This document shows positions 35,846-44,016 of a stretch of 64,000 nt of DNA, in pieces; the first letter of the stretch is position 1; each line of letters begins with the position of its first letter. Both the position numbers and the translations under genes were made by a program. The notes below the pieces were generated by a model. The model did no database searches, was not told where the DNA came from, and worked only from the letters and a program-made list of their open reading frames with translations. Origin of the DNA: Martelella mediterranea (GTDB taxonomy: Bacteria; Pseudomonadota; Alphaproteobacteria; Rhizobiales; Rhizobiaceae); the NCBI GenBank assembly GCA_003001975.1, contig PVUG01000002.1, forward strand, positions 335,927 through 399,926. Reading direction: 5' to 3'.

Positions 35846-36958
35846 TTGACCCGACTGACAACCACTGAAGACAATGCTGCCAATGCCGACCGCCGCAACC
35901 TTTTGAAAATGGCCGGCGCCAGCGCCGTGGCATTCGGAACAGCGTCGCTCGTTGCCGCTTCGGCATCCGCCCAGACCACAACAACAGAAACGGACGAGAC
36001 AATGACGACAGAATGGGACAAGACCTTCCCGAAAAGCGACAAGGTTGACCACGAAAAGGTCTCCTTCACCAACCGCTACGGCATCACGCTTGTCGGCGAC
36101 CTCTACATGCCGAAAGAGCGTGCGGCGGGCAAGCTTCCGGCAATCGCCGTTGCCGGCCCGTTCGGCGCGGTCAAGGAACAGGCTGCTGGCCTTTATGCCC
36201 AGACGATGGCCGAACGCGGCTTTGTCACGGTCGCCTTCGACCCGTCCTATGTCGGTGAAAGCGGCGGCGAGCCGCGCAGCGTCGCCTCCCCGGACATCAA
36301 CACCGAAGATTTCATGGCCGCAATCGATTATCTCGGCCTGCATGACAGTGTCGACCGCGAGCGCATCGGCATTATCGGCATTTGCGGCTTCGGCGGCATG
36401 GCATTGAACGCTGTCGCAGCCGACAAGCGCGTCAAGGCCGTCGCCACCACCAGCATGTACGACATGTCGCGCGTGATGGCGAAGGGTTACTATGACGCCC
36501 TGACCGACGAACAGCGCGCCGAGGGGCTGCGCCAGATGAGCTATCAGCGCTGGAACGATGCCGAAAGCGGCGAACCGGCGCTGGCCGGCGGCCTGCCCGA
36601 CAGCCTCGACGGCATTGATGATCCGGTCATCCGCATGTATTACGGCTACTACAAGACCGATCGCGGCTATCACCCCCGTTCGGTCAACTCCAATGCCGGC
36701 TGGACCGTGACCAATCCGCTGTCCTTCATGAACATGCCGCTTCTGACCTATGTCGACGAAATCTCGCCGCGTCCGATGCTGGTCATCGCCGGCTCGGAAG
36801 CACATTCGCGCTATTTCACCGAGGACGCCTACAAGGCGGCAGCCGAACCGAAGGAAATCATGATCATCGATGGCGCCGATCACGTCGATCTCTACGACCA
36901 GACCGACATCATCCCCTTCGACAAACTGCAGGGCTTCTTCGAACAGCACCTCGCATAG
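35846..36958 (+). CDS. Exported alpha/beta hydrolase with cysteine nucleophile
   Basis: About 370 residues from the TTG at 35846, which has AGGAG 8 bases upstream; an earlier in-frame TTG lacks one. The N-terminus carries a twin-arginine motif DRRNLLKM and a hydrophobic stretch ending ASASAQ, a likely Tat signal with cleavage after ASA. The alpha/beta hydrolase core follows. The nucleophile elbow is GICGFGG, with cysteine (about C180) where most hydrolases have serine, as in dienelactone hydrolases. The histidine is probably in DGADHVDLYD. It is convergent with ribH and has no metabolic partner nearby. The substrate is unknown. Confidence 0.8.
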   Translation: MTRLTTTEDNAANADRRNLLKMAGASAVAFGTASLVAASASAQTTTTETDETMTTEWDKTFPKSDKVDHEKVSFTNRYGITLVGDLYMPKERAAGKLPAIAVAGPFGAVKEQAAGLYAQTMAERGFVTVAFDPSYVGESGGEPRSVASPDINTEDFMAAIDYLGLHDSVDRERIGIIGICGFGGMALNAVAADKRVKAVATTSMYDMSRVMAKGYYDALTDEQRAEGLRQMSYQRWNDAESGEPALAGGLPDSLDGIDDPVIRMYYGYYKTDRGYHPRSVNSNAGWTVTNPLSFMNMPLLTYVDEISPRPMLVIAGSEAHSRYFTEDAYKAAAEPKEIMIIDGADHVDLYDQTDIIPFDKLQGFFEQHLA

Positions 36959-36965
36959 TCACGAT

Positions 36966-36996
36966 AAAAATGCCTGCCGGAGCCCCTCCGGCAGGC
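36966..36996 (-). terminator. Rho-independent terminator of the rib operon
   Basis: Perfect 11-bp stem GCCTGCCGGAG/CTCCGGCAGGC with a 3-base loop. Read on the minus strand it is followed by ATTTTTA, so it is a canonical terminator for ribH; it may also stop the convergent hydrolase transcript. Confidence 0.85.
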
Positions 36997-37033
36997 ACAC
37001 ATTCTTTCAGACACAACGGCCGATAGTCCGGCT

Positions 37034-37474
37034 TTACGCCATATCCGCCTTTGCCAGCGCCGCCAGCGCTTCAACACAGGCAGCAGCCGCTTCGCGGCCC
37101 TTGTTATGGCTGTCGTCCGCGCATCGGGCAAAGGCCTGCTCGGCCGTGTAGGTGGTCAGAATGCCGAAAGAGGCAGGCACGCCGGTTTCAAGCGAAACCT
37201 GCATCAGCCCATGGGCGGCAGCTTCCGAAATATATTCGAAATGTGCCGTTTCCCCCTTGATCACCGCGCCGAGGCAGACAACGCCGTCAAACTTGCCGCT
37301 CAGCGCCAGTTTCTTCGCCACCAGCGGCGTCTCGAAAGCCCCCGGAACCTCGAAGATATCGGCATCGGCAACCGGTGCGCCGCGTTCCGACAGTTCGGCT
37401 TGCGCGCCTTTGAGAAGGCCGCTCGTGACCTTTTCGTTGAAGCGGGAAATGACGATCGCGATACGGTGAGACAC
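37034..37474 (-). CDS. ribH: 6,7-dimethyl-8-ribityllumazine synthase
   Basis: A 146-residue lumazine synthase. Family motifs are present in order: ISRFNEKV (substrate aromatic loop), VPGAFETP, LGAVIKGETAHFEYI and FGILTTYTAEQAFARC, then NKGREAAAA. It condenses 3,4-dihydroxybutanone phosphate with the pyrimidine from RibD to give lumazine, the precursor of riboflavin. It forms an icosahedral or decameric shell in the cytoplasm. It lies 52 bases downstream of ribBA in the FMN-riboswitch operon. Confidence 0.95.
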   Translation of the reverse strand: MSHRIAIVISRFNEKVTSGLLKGAQAELSERGAPVADADIFEVPGAFETPLVAKKLALSGKFDGVVCLGAVIKGETAHFEYISEAAAHGLMQVSLETGVPASFGILTTYTAEQAFARCADDSHNKGREAAAACVEALAALAKADMA

Positions 37475-37526
37475 AGAGAATTTCCTTTCAGAATCAAAAG
37501 TCGGAAGAGATGCTGACGCGCAGCGC

Positions 37527-38741
37527 TTACGGCAGGATATGGCCGAATTTTGTGCGCTTTGCTGCCAGGTAGGTTTCGTTGAAGGGGTTTGTTGCCGTGA
37601 TCAGCGGCACCCGTTTCTCGATGGACAGGCCCGCCCGCTCCAGGGCCTCGGGCTTTTCCGGATTGTTGGACAGCAGCCGCAGGCGCGAGACGCCTAGGCT
37701 TTTCAGGATATGGACGGCAGCGTGATAATCGCGGGCATCGGCCGGCAGGCCAAGCGCCAGATTGGCCGCATGGGTGTCGAGCCCCTTTTCTTCCTGCAGG
37801 CCGTAAGCGCGGATCTTGTTGGCTAGACCGATGCCGCGCCCCTCATGGCCCTTGAGATAGACGATCACACCGCCCTCTTCACCGATCATCGCCATGGCCT
37901 GATGCAATTGCTCGCCGCAGTCACAGCGCAGCGAGCCAAACACATCGCCGGTCAGGCATTCGGAATGCACACGCACAAGCGGCGCATTGCCGAGCGGCCC
38001 TTTCACCAGCGCCAGATGTTCGGTTCCGTCGATCAGGCTCCTGAACGCATGCGCCTTGAAACCTGCGACGGCCGTGGGCAGTTCTGCCCGGGCAACTTCC
38101 TCGACAAGAATTTCGGTCCGCATGCGGTATTCGGCAAGCTCCCGGATGGTCAGGAGCGGCATGTCGTGGGTTTTCGCAAAGGTTTCCAGATCGGGGCGGC
38201 GCGCCATTTCGCCATCGTCGCGCATCACCTCGCAGATGACGGCTGCCGGATTGAGCCCGGCAAGGCGCGCCAGATCGACCGCCCCTTCGGTATGGCCGTC
38301 ACGCACCAGCACGCCGCCATCGGCCGCGCGCAGCGGAAACATATGGCCGGGCGAAACGATATCCGACGGCACGGCCTGAGGGTTGGCAGCCGCGGCGATG
38401 GTGCGGGCGCGCTCGGCCGCCGAAATGCCGGTGGAAATGCCTTCCGCCGCCTCGATGGAAACGGTGAACGCCGTTTCGTGGCGCGCGCGGTTGTTTTGCA
38501 CCATTGGCTTGAGGCCCAGCCGGTCGACCTGTTCGCCCGTCAGCGTCAGGCAGATCAGCCCGCGCGCATGTTTCGCCATGAAATTAACGGCCGCCGGCGT
38601 GGCGAAATCGGCAGCGACAACGACATCGCCCTCATTCTCGCGGGTCTCGTCATCGACCAGCAGCACCATACCGCCGGCTTTCAGTGCAGCAAGGGCCTTT
38701 TCCACCGCAGAGGCGGTCAGATTGCGTTCCATCTTGGTCAT
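37527..38741 (-). CDS. ribBA: Bifunctional DHBP synthase / GTP cyclohydrolase II
   Basis: A 404-residue fusion. Residues about 1-210 are 3,4-dihydroxy-2-butanone 4-phosphate synthase with the acidic loop DDETRENEGDVV and the conserved HMFPLRA and RDGHTEGAVDL motifs. Residues about 211-404 are GTP cyclohydrolase II, with the zinc cysteines in SECLTGDVFGSLRCDCG and the active-site RGIGLANKI. Both entry reactions of riboflavin synthesis are thus on one protein. The ATG at 38741 overlaps the ribD stop as ATGA, with GGAG upstream. Confidence 0.95.
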   Translation of the reverse strand: MTKMERNLTASAVEKALAALKAGGMVLLVDDETRENEGDVVVAADFATPAAVNFMAKHARGLICLTLTGEQVDRLGLKPMVQNNRARHETAFTVSIEAAEGISTGISAAERARTIAAAANPQAVPSDIVSPGHMFPLRAADGGVLVRDGHTEGAVDLARLAGLNPAAVICEVMRDDGEMARRPDLETFAKTHDMPLLTIRELAEYRMRTEILVEEVARAELPTAVAGFKAHAFRSLIDGTEHLALVKGPLGNAPLVRVHSECLTGDVFGSLRCDCGEQLHQAMAMIGEEGGVIVYLKGHEGRGIGLANKIRAYGLQEEKGLDTHAANLALGLPADARDYHAAVHILKSLGVSRLRLLSNNPEKPEALERAGLSIEKRVPLITATNPFNETYLAAKRTKFGHILP

Positions 38742-39769
38742 TCTTGTTCTCCGGGCGGAAAGATCGCCTCGTTCAGGTCGTCAAATTCGTTGGCGCGGCG
38801 GAAGATGCGAACCCGGTCGGGGTCGCCTTTGCGGATATGGACATGCTCGTCCCACAGCCCGTTTTCCAGCACGGCGGCGGTCAGCGAGGGACCGGCTTCG
38901 ACCAGCACTTCCAGCACGCCGCGTTCGCCGAGCATCTGCAGACAGTCCGTGAGGTTTTCGGATATGACGACGGAAAAGCCGCGCGCTTCAGCCGCCGCGA
39001 TATAGTCCGCAGGAACCCTTCCCCGCCGGTCGAGGATCGCCAGTACACGCTGCTTGCCGGCAAAATCGGGAACCCGCCGCACGGTCAGTTCGGGGTGATC
39101 GGCGAGGATCGTGCCGGAACCCGTGAGGATCGCATCGGCGCGGCGGCGCAGGCGATGGGCAAGCGTCAGGGATGCGGGCGAGGTAAAGGTTTTGGCACCG
39201 GCAGGCGGCACCATATTGCCATCGGCATCGACCGCCTGCTTGACCGTGACCCAGGGCAGCCCCGTCACCGTCTGTTTTGCAAAGGGCGCGATCAACCGGG
39301 ATGACAGAAGCGCCAGCTGCCGGGCCCGCTCATCGGCCATCGCACCGGCAAAGGTGACCGAAAGCCCGGCGGCGGCAAGCCGGGCCGCACCGCCGCCCGT
39401 CACGCCGGGATTGGGATCGGGTGCGCCGATGACCACGCGCCGGGCCGGCGTTGCCAGGATGGCATCGGCACAGGGCGGCGTGCGGCCGTGATGGTTGCAG
39501 GGCTCAAGCGTGACGACAACGGTGTGAACCCGGCTGACAAGACCCGCCGCGCGCGCTTCGGCAATGGCCGCAGCCTCCGCATGCGGGGCTCCCGCCTTGC
39601 GGTGATACCCTTCGGCAAGCACCACGCCGGCGGCATCAAGCAGCACGCAGCCAACGGGCGGATTGGGCGATGTTGCGCCGGCGAACCGCGCGGCACCCTC
39701 AATGGCGCGCGCAAGCGCGGCCGTCACGACGGCGGCATTCAGATTTTCTGCGGCGGGGTATATGCCCAT
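38738..39769 (-). CDS. ribD: RibD deaminase/reductase, divergent reductase domain
   Basis: A 343-residue protein. The N-terminal deaminase has the zinc motifs HAEAAAI and PCNHHGRTPPC, typical of RibD. The C-terminal reductase domain keeps the RRRADAILTGSGTILADHPELT and RVLAILDRRGR blocks and the VLVEAGPSL segment. The NADPH/substrate strip differs from canonical RibD: KQAVDADGNMVPPAGAKTFT replaces the usual SxDGxxA...SxWITG pattern. It should carry out the second and third steps of riboflavin synthesis; reductase activity is less certain. It is the first gene after an FMN riboswitch and overlaps ribBA by ATGA. Confidence 0.9.
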   Translation of the reverse strand: MGIYPAAENLNAAVVTAALARAIEGAARFAGATSPNPPVGCVLLDAAGVVLAEGYHRKAGAPHAEAAAIAEARAAGLVSRVHTVVVTLEPCNHHGRTPPCADAILATPARRVVIGAPDPNPGVTGGGAARLAAAGLSVTFAGAMADERARQLALLSSRLIAPFAKQTVTGLPWVTVKQAVDADGNMVPPAGAKTFTSPASLTLAHRLRRRADAILTGSGTILADHPELTVRRVPDFAGKQRVLAILDRRGRVPADYIAAAEARGFSVVISENLTDCLQMLGERGVLEVLVEAGPSLTAAVLENGLWDEHVHIRKGDPDRVRIFRRANEFDDLNEAIFPPGEQE

Positions 39770-39819
39770 GCTTTCGCCTCATCATTCGACAAAGACGCCA
39801 TGCAGGGCAAAAAGCGGGG

Positions 39820-39858
39820 AAAAACACGCATTGCGCCCACAATATGGGATACAATGCG
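39820..39858 (-). terminator. Attenuator terminator of the FMN riboswitch
   Basis: On the minus strand an imperfect stem starting CGCATTG and closing CAATGCG (with inner CCCA/TGGG pairs) is followed by TGTTTTT. It sits between the aptamer and the ribD start codon, so FMN binding most likely acts by premature transcription termination. Confidence 0.75.
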
Positions 39859-39874
39859 CACCTTGGCACACGCT

Positions 39875-40035
39875 GTTCTCTTCCATCCGGACTTTAACCG
39901 TCGGCTCCGGAATCACACCGGATCTGCTGACCTTCGATTATCAGGAGTTTTTCCCTTAAATCGAAGCGCTCGCGGGCTGATGCTCGAAAAGAGCAATTAC
40001 CGCCGGTGGGGAATTGCACCCCGCCCTGAGAACGT
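39875..40035 (-). ncRNA. FMN riboswitch (RFN element)
   Basis: The minus strand carries the conserved RFN landmarks in order: CTCAGGGCGGGGTGCAATTC, CCCACCGGCGGT, a variable stem, AGCCCGCGAGC, GATCCGGTG, ATTCCGGAGCCGACGG and AGTCCGGATGGAAGAG. It precedes ribD-ribBA-ribH. It senses FMN and controls riboflavin synthesis through the terminator at 39820-39858. Confidence 0.97.
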
Positions 40036-40065
40036 CGCCGACCGGACTTCCGGCCGACGCCAATA

Positions 40066-40094
40066 AACTTAGACACGCGATTTAAATTTGACAA
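40066..40094 (-). promoter_or_regulatory. Candidate promoter of the ribD operon
   Basis: On the minus strand TTGTCA (40094-40089) and TAAGTT (40071-40066) are 17 bases apart and would start transcription about 20-30 bases before the aptamer. The remaining bases from 40095 to 40232, up to the uxuA stop, show no further feature. Confidence 0.5.
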
Positions 40095-40232
40095 GCGCGA
40101 ATTTGTGAACAGCCCGTCACGCCCGAAACCCGGCCCGCCAATGCGGCCGCACGCCGGCACAACGCTGTTGTTCGCCCCGGCAGCGCGAAAGCCTGCTGAC
40201 GCCGGCCTTCACCTTGCCGGAGCGAGACATCA

Positions 40233-41429
40233 TCAGTGGCTAAGCGCCGCGACGATGCCACGCAGTTCGGCAAGTCCCTTCAGGCGGCCGATCGCCGGGT
40301 AACCCGGTTGCGCCTTGCGGTTCTGGTCATCGAGAATGTCGAGACCGTGGTCCGGGCGGAAGGGAATGTTCCAGTCGGCCCGGCCCGCTTCGCGACGCCG
40401 CTTTTCCTCTGCAAGCGCTGCGGCCACGAGTGCCACCATATCGGTATCGCCGCCGAGATGTTCCGACTCGTAGAACGATCCCTTGATGTCTCCGGTCTCG
40501 CGGTGAACATTGCGCAGATGCAGGAAATGCACGCGATCGCCAAGCCGCTCCATCATGCCCGGCAGGTCGTTGTCCGGGCGCGCGCCGAGTGAACCGGAGC
40601 AGAGCGTAATCCCGTTTGCGGGCGTGTCGACTGCGTCCATCATCATCTTGTAGTCGGCTTCCGTCGACATCACGCGCGGCAGGCCGAGAAGGCCGAAGGG
40701 CGGATCATCGGGATGGCAGCAAAGTCTGAGACCGAGCTTTTCGGCAACGGGCGCAACCTCCTCGAGAAAGGCGGTGAAATTGGCCCGCAATCCGTCCGGC
40801 GACATCGCGGCATATTCGCCAAGATGGTGGCGCACATCTTCCAGCGTGAAGCTTTCGGCAGCCCCGGGCAGGCCGAAAACAATGTTTCTGGCAAGCAGCT
40901 GCTTGCGCGCATCGTCCATATCGGCAAAACGGCGCGCCGCCTCATCGCGGATTGCTTCGGGAAAATCCTCGGCCGCGCCCTTGCGCTCAAGAACATGGAT
41001 ATCGAAAGCGGCAAAATCGGCATAGTCGAAGCGCATGCAGGTTGCACCCGACGGCAGGCGCCAGGCGAGGTCGGTCCGGGTCCAGTCGAGCACCGGCATG
41101 AAATTGTAGCAGATCGTTTCGATCCCCGCGCGGCTGAGATTTGCGAGGCTGACCTTGTAGTTTTCGAGATGCGCGCGCCAGTCGCCCTTCTGTTTCTTGA
41201 TGTCTTCCGAAACAGGCAGGCTTTCGACCACTTCCCATTTGAGACCCGAAGGGGTGCCGTCGGCCATGACCGCAAGTTCCTGCTGCCGTTTGGCGATTTC
41301 TTCCGGCGTCCAGACCGCGCCTGTGGCCACGTGGTGAAGTGCGGTCACCACACCCTCCACGCCCGCCTGCAGCATGTCATCGACGGATACCCGGTCCAAA
41401 GGACCGAACCAGCGCCAAGTCTGCCTCAT
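40233..41429 (-). CDS. uxuA: Mannonate dehydratase
   Basis: About 398 residues of the UxuA family (TIM barrel, metal dependent): RQTWRWFGPLDRV at the start, a strand ending ETICYNFMPVLDWTRTDL, the metal-binding HPDDPP motif in the LCCHPDDPPFGLLGLPR region, and FLHLRNVHRETGDIKGSFYE. It dehydrates D-mannonate to 2-keto-3-deoxygluconate in the cytoplasm. I use the ATG at 41429, with GGGAG at useful spacing; an adjacent ATG three bases earlier is also possible. It is divergent from a GntR regulator and a TRAP importer with a paired inverted repeat between them, so it belongs to a hexuronate-use locus. Confidence 0.93.
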   Translation of the reverse strand: MRQTWRWFGPLDRVSVDDMLQAGVEGVVTALHHVATGAVWTPEEIAKRQQELAVMADGTPSGLKWEVVESLPVSEDIKKQKGDWRAHLENYKVSLANLSRAGIETICYNFMPVLDWTRTDLAWRLPSGATCMRFDYADFAAFDIHVLERKGAAEDFPEAIRDEAARRFADMDDARKQLLARNIVFGLPGAAESFTLEDVRHHLGEYAAMSPDGLRANFTAFLEEVAPVAEKLGLRLCCHPDDPPFGLLGLPRVMSTEADYKMMMDAVDTPANGITLCSGSLGARPDNDLPGMMERLGDRVHFLHLRNVHRETGDIKGSFYESEHLGGDTDMVALVAAALAEEKRRREAGRADWNIPFRPDHGLDILDDQNRKAQPGYPAIGRLKGLAELRGIVAALSH

Positions 41430-41490
41430 CATTCTCTCCCTGAGCATATGCGTTATCGCGGGCAAACCTAAGCGAGAAGGTTCGCCCTGT

Positions 41491-41541
41491 CATACGAAAT
41501 CACTAGCACCAAATTAGATTGTTGACTAGTATGGAAGTATG
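41491..41541. promoter_or_regulatory. Inverted repeat in the uxuA/gntR intergenic region
   Basis: CATAC-N6-ACTAG (41491-41506) is mirrored exactly by CTAGT-N6-GTATG (41526-41541). The two half-sites are 19 bases apart, about 35 bases centre to centre, and lie between the divergent uxuA and gntR genes. They are candidate operators for the adjacent GntR regulator. Confidence 0.55.
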
Positions 41542-41573
41542 GTGCAGACTGAAATTTATCAGGAGGTTCAGAC

Positions 41574-42293
41574 ATGTTGCCAGAGACAATAGCCACCAGC
41601 ATCGCGCCGGGCGCACCGGTCGGATCGCAGCTGCACGGCATTCTGCGCGACCTGATCATCCACAATGAACTGCCGCCGGGTTCCCGGCTTTCGGAATCGG
41701 AACTGGCGGCACGGTTCGCCGTCAGCCGCCAGCCTGTGCGCGAGGCCTTCATCAAGCTTTCCGAAGAGGGGCTGCTTGAGGTCCGCCCGCAACGCGGCAC
41801 TTTCGTGCGCCGCATTTCGCAGGCCGCCGTCATGGATGCCCGCTTTGTCCGCGAGGCAATCGAGGCGGATATCGTCAAGCTTCTCGCCGCCGATCCCGTT
41901 ACCGGACTGGTGGATGAATTGCGGCGGCAGCTTACAGAACAGAGCGAAGCGGCAACCCGGGATGCCAGCCGGTTCATCCAGCTCGACGAACTGTTTCACA
42001 AGACCCTTGCCGATGCCGCGGGCAAGGCAAGGGCCTGGGCGCTCATAGAGGGCCTGAAGGTGCAGATGGACCGGGTGCGTTATCTGAGCCTTCTGCGCTT
42101 TCCGATGGTCAAGCTGACCGCCCAGCACGAAGCCATTGTCGACGCCATCGGCGCCGGCGATCCGCAGGCCGCCGAACGTGCCGTTCGCGGACATTTGCAG
42201 GAGATCCTGAGCGATCTTCCCGCCATTTTTGAGGAAAAGCCTGAATTTTTCGAAGCTCCGGGGCGTCAGGCCGCCCCGAACTCCAACGTCTGA
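41574..42293 (+). CDS. GntR (FadR/FCD) regulator of hexuronate genes
   Basis: About 239 residues: a winged helix-turn-helix with LPPGSRLSESELAARFAVS and RQPVREAFIKLSEEGLLEVR, then an all-helical FCD ligand domain with the metal-binding pattern LDELFHKTLAD and later HEAIVDAI and RAVRGHLQEIL. AGGAGG lies 7 bases before the ATG. It is the first gene of the TRAP operon and divergent from uxuA; the likely role is a repressor released by a uronate or its catabolite, as for UxuR/ExuR. It begins a run of four same-strand genes. Confidence 0.9.
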   Translation: MLPETIATSIAPGAPVGSQLHGILRDLIIHNELPPGSRLSESELAARFAVSRQPVREAFIKLSEEGLLEVRPQRGTFVRRISQAAVMDARFVREAIEADIVKLLAADPVTGLVDELRRQLTEQSEAATRDASRFIQLDELFHKTLADAAGKARAWALIEGLKVQMDRVRYLSLLRFPMVKLTAQHEAIVDAIGAGDPQAAERAVRGHLQEILSDLPAIFEEKPEFFEAPGRQAAPNSNV

Positions 42294-42306
42294 TAGGGAG
42301 GACGAC

Positions 42307-43290
42307 ATGACACATTTCACCAAACTGGGCAGCATTGCACTGGCCGGCCTTGCCGCCAGCCTTCTCGCCGGTTCTGCGCTGGCCGCCGACTATACGCTGA
42401 ACGTCAATACGGCGCTGGCCACCAATGACCCGCTCTACAAGGGCCTCGAAGCTTTCCGCGACAATGTCGCCGAAGCCTCCGACGGCGCGCTCGAAGTGCG
42501 GCTGTTTCCGAATTCCCAGCTCGGCCCCGATGAGGACGTGCTCGAGCAGGCCCGCGCCAGCGCTCCCGTTGCCGTTGTCGTCGATGGCGGACGCCTTGCC
42601 GTTTTCGTGGATGAGTTCGGTGTGCTCGGTGCGCCCTATCTCGCCAACGGCTATGAGGGTATCCGCAAGGTTGTCACGTCCGACCTCTTCAACGAGTGGG
42701 CCGAAAAGCTGCATGACGATGCCGGCCTCGATGTGCTGAGCTTCAACTGGTGGCAGGGTGAACGCCACCTTCTGACCAATGTGGAAATCACCGGTCCGGA
42801 AGACCTTTCGGGCATCCGCATGCGCACGCCGGGCGCACCGGTATGGACCGGCACGATCGAGGCCATGGGCGCAACCCCGACGCCGCTGCCCTGGGGCGAG
42901 GTCTATTCCGGCCTGTCCTCCAAGGTCATCGATGGCGCCGAAGCCCAGCTTCCCGCCGTTGTCGGCGCCAAGCTCGATGAGGTCATCACCTATGTGACCA
43001 AGACCGGCCACATCAACCTGATCACCGGCCTGATCACCTCGGCGGCATGGGTCGATTCGCTTCCCGAAGACCTGCAGACCGTTCTGCATGAAGAAGCGCT
43101 GAAGGCTGGCGACATCGCCTCCTATGGCACGCAGGACGCGCTTGAAAGCCTCGAGGCACAGCTGGTCGAAAGCGGCGTCACCGTCAACGAAATCGACGTG
43201 ACACCGTTCCGCGAAGCAACCGCCGTCGTTTACGACGACCTCGGCTATGGCGACCTGCGCGACCAGCTTCAGGCGATTGCAGCCGAATAA
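42307..43290 (+). CDS. dctP: TRAP transporter substrate-binding protein, DctP family
   Basis: About 327 residues. Signal peptide MTHFTKLGSIALAGLAASLL with cleavage after ALA before ADYTLN. The DctP fold shows LRVRLFPNSQLG-like VRLFPNSQLGPDED, then the GIRMRTPGAPVWTGTIEAMGATPTPLPWGE stretch (read in pieces), with the arginine that pins the substrate carboxylate. GGGAGG is placed upstream of the ATG, 13 bases after the GntR stop. By neighbourhood the ligand is a hexuronate or related sugar acid. A hairpin lies between it and dctQ. Confidence 0.92.
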   Translation: MTHFTKLGSIALAGLAASLLAGSALAADYTLNVNTALATNDPLYKGLEAFRDNVAEASDGALEVRLFPNSQLGPDEDVLEQARASAPVAVVVDGGRLAVFVDEFGVLGAPYLANGYEGIRKVVTSDLFNEWAEKLHDDAGLDVLSFNWWQGERHLLTNVEITGPEDLSGIRMRTPGAPVWTGTIEAMGATPTPLPWGEVYSGLSSKVIDGAEAQLPAVVGAKLDEVITYVTKTGHINLITGLITSAAWVDSLPEDLQTVLHEEALKAGDIASYGTQDALESLEAQLVESGVTVNEIDVTPFREATAVVYDDLGYGDLRDQLQAIAAE

Positions 43291-43320
43291 GGATCGCGGC
43301 TGAAATATCGCATCCAATCA

Positions 43321-43355
43321 GACGGGCCGTGCTGTCAGCGATGGCACGGCCCGTC
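43321..43355 (+). terminator. Intercistronic hairpin after dctP
   Basis: Perfect 12-bp stem GACGGGCCGTGC/GCACGGCCCGTC with an 11-base loop, 30 bases after the dctP stop and well before dctQ. No T-run follows. The same arrangement is seen after the binding-protein genes of both sugar ABC systems in this window. Confidence 0.6.
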
Positions 43356-43483
43356 GAAAGCAAACAGATTTCCGACGTTTTCGGAGACATCGGGCGCCGG
43401 AAGCAGAACAAAAACAGCGTTGACGAACATTTACCGACCCGCTTTTGGCGCAATGCTCGTCAAACATATCCGGAGGGGGCACC

Positions 43484-44011
43484 ATGCCCGGTTTCCTCGC
43501 TAAGATCGAATACGTGGCAGGCGCAACCCTGCTCGCCGTCATCACCATGCTTGTGTTTATCGCCGCCACCATGCGGTTTTTCGGCCACCCGCTGATCTGG
43601 TCGGTCGATCTGGCACAGCTTCTGTTCATCTGGCTCTGTTTCATCGGCGCCGCGCGCGCCCTGCGCGAACGTGGCCATCTGGGCGTCGACTATCTGGTGC
43701 GTCCGCTGCCCTTCCGCTACCGGCTGTGGCTGGAAACGGTGCTGGCCGCCATTTTCATCGGGTTCCTGATGCTTCTGGCGGTCGAGGGTTACGATCTGAC
43801 CATGCTCAACAAGGAGCGTCAGTTCGGCGATTCCGGCCTGTCCTATGCCTGGGTCACCATCGCGGTTCCGGCCGGCTGCGTCATGCTGTCGGTCTCCATC
43901 CTTGGCAATCTCGTTCAGGCCTGGCGCCACGCAAAGCAGGAGCAGTTCTTCATCTTTGCCCGCAAGGCGACCGAGGAAGAGCCGGTCATCGAAACCAGCG
44001 CGGCGGAGTAA
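43484..44011 (+). CDS. dctQ: TRAP transporter small permease, DctQ
   Basis: About 175 residues with four hydrophobic segments. The DctQ signature, WSVDLAQLLFIWLCFIGAARALRERGHLGVDYL, is read across helices 2-3. It helps the DctM subunit and the binding protein form the Na+-coupled uptake system. GGAGGG precedes the ATG, and dctM starts 5 bases after its stop. Confidence 0.92.
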   Translation: MPGFLAKIEYVAGATLLAVITMLVFIAATMRFFGHPLIWSVDLAQLLFIWLCFIGAARALRERGHLGVDYLVRPLPFRYRLWLETVLAAIFIGFLMLLAVEGYDLTMLNKERQFGDSGLSYAWVTIAVPAGCVMLSVSILGNLVQAWRHAKQEQFFIFARKATEEEPVIETSAAE

Positions 44012-44016
44012 ACATC

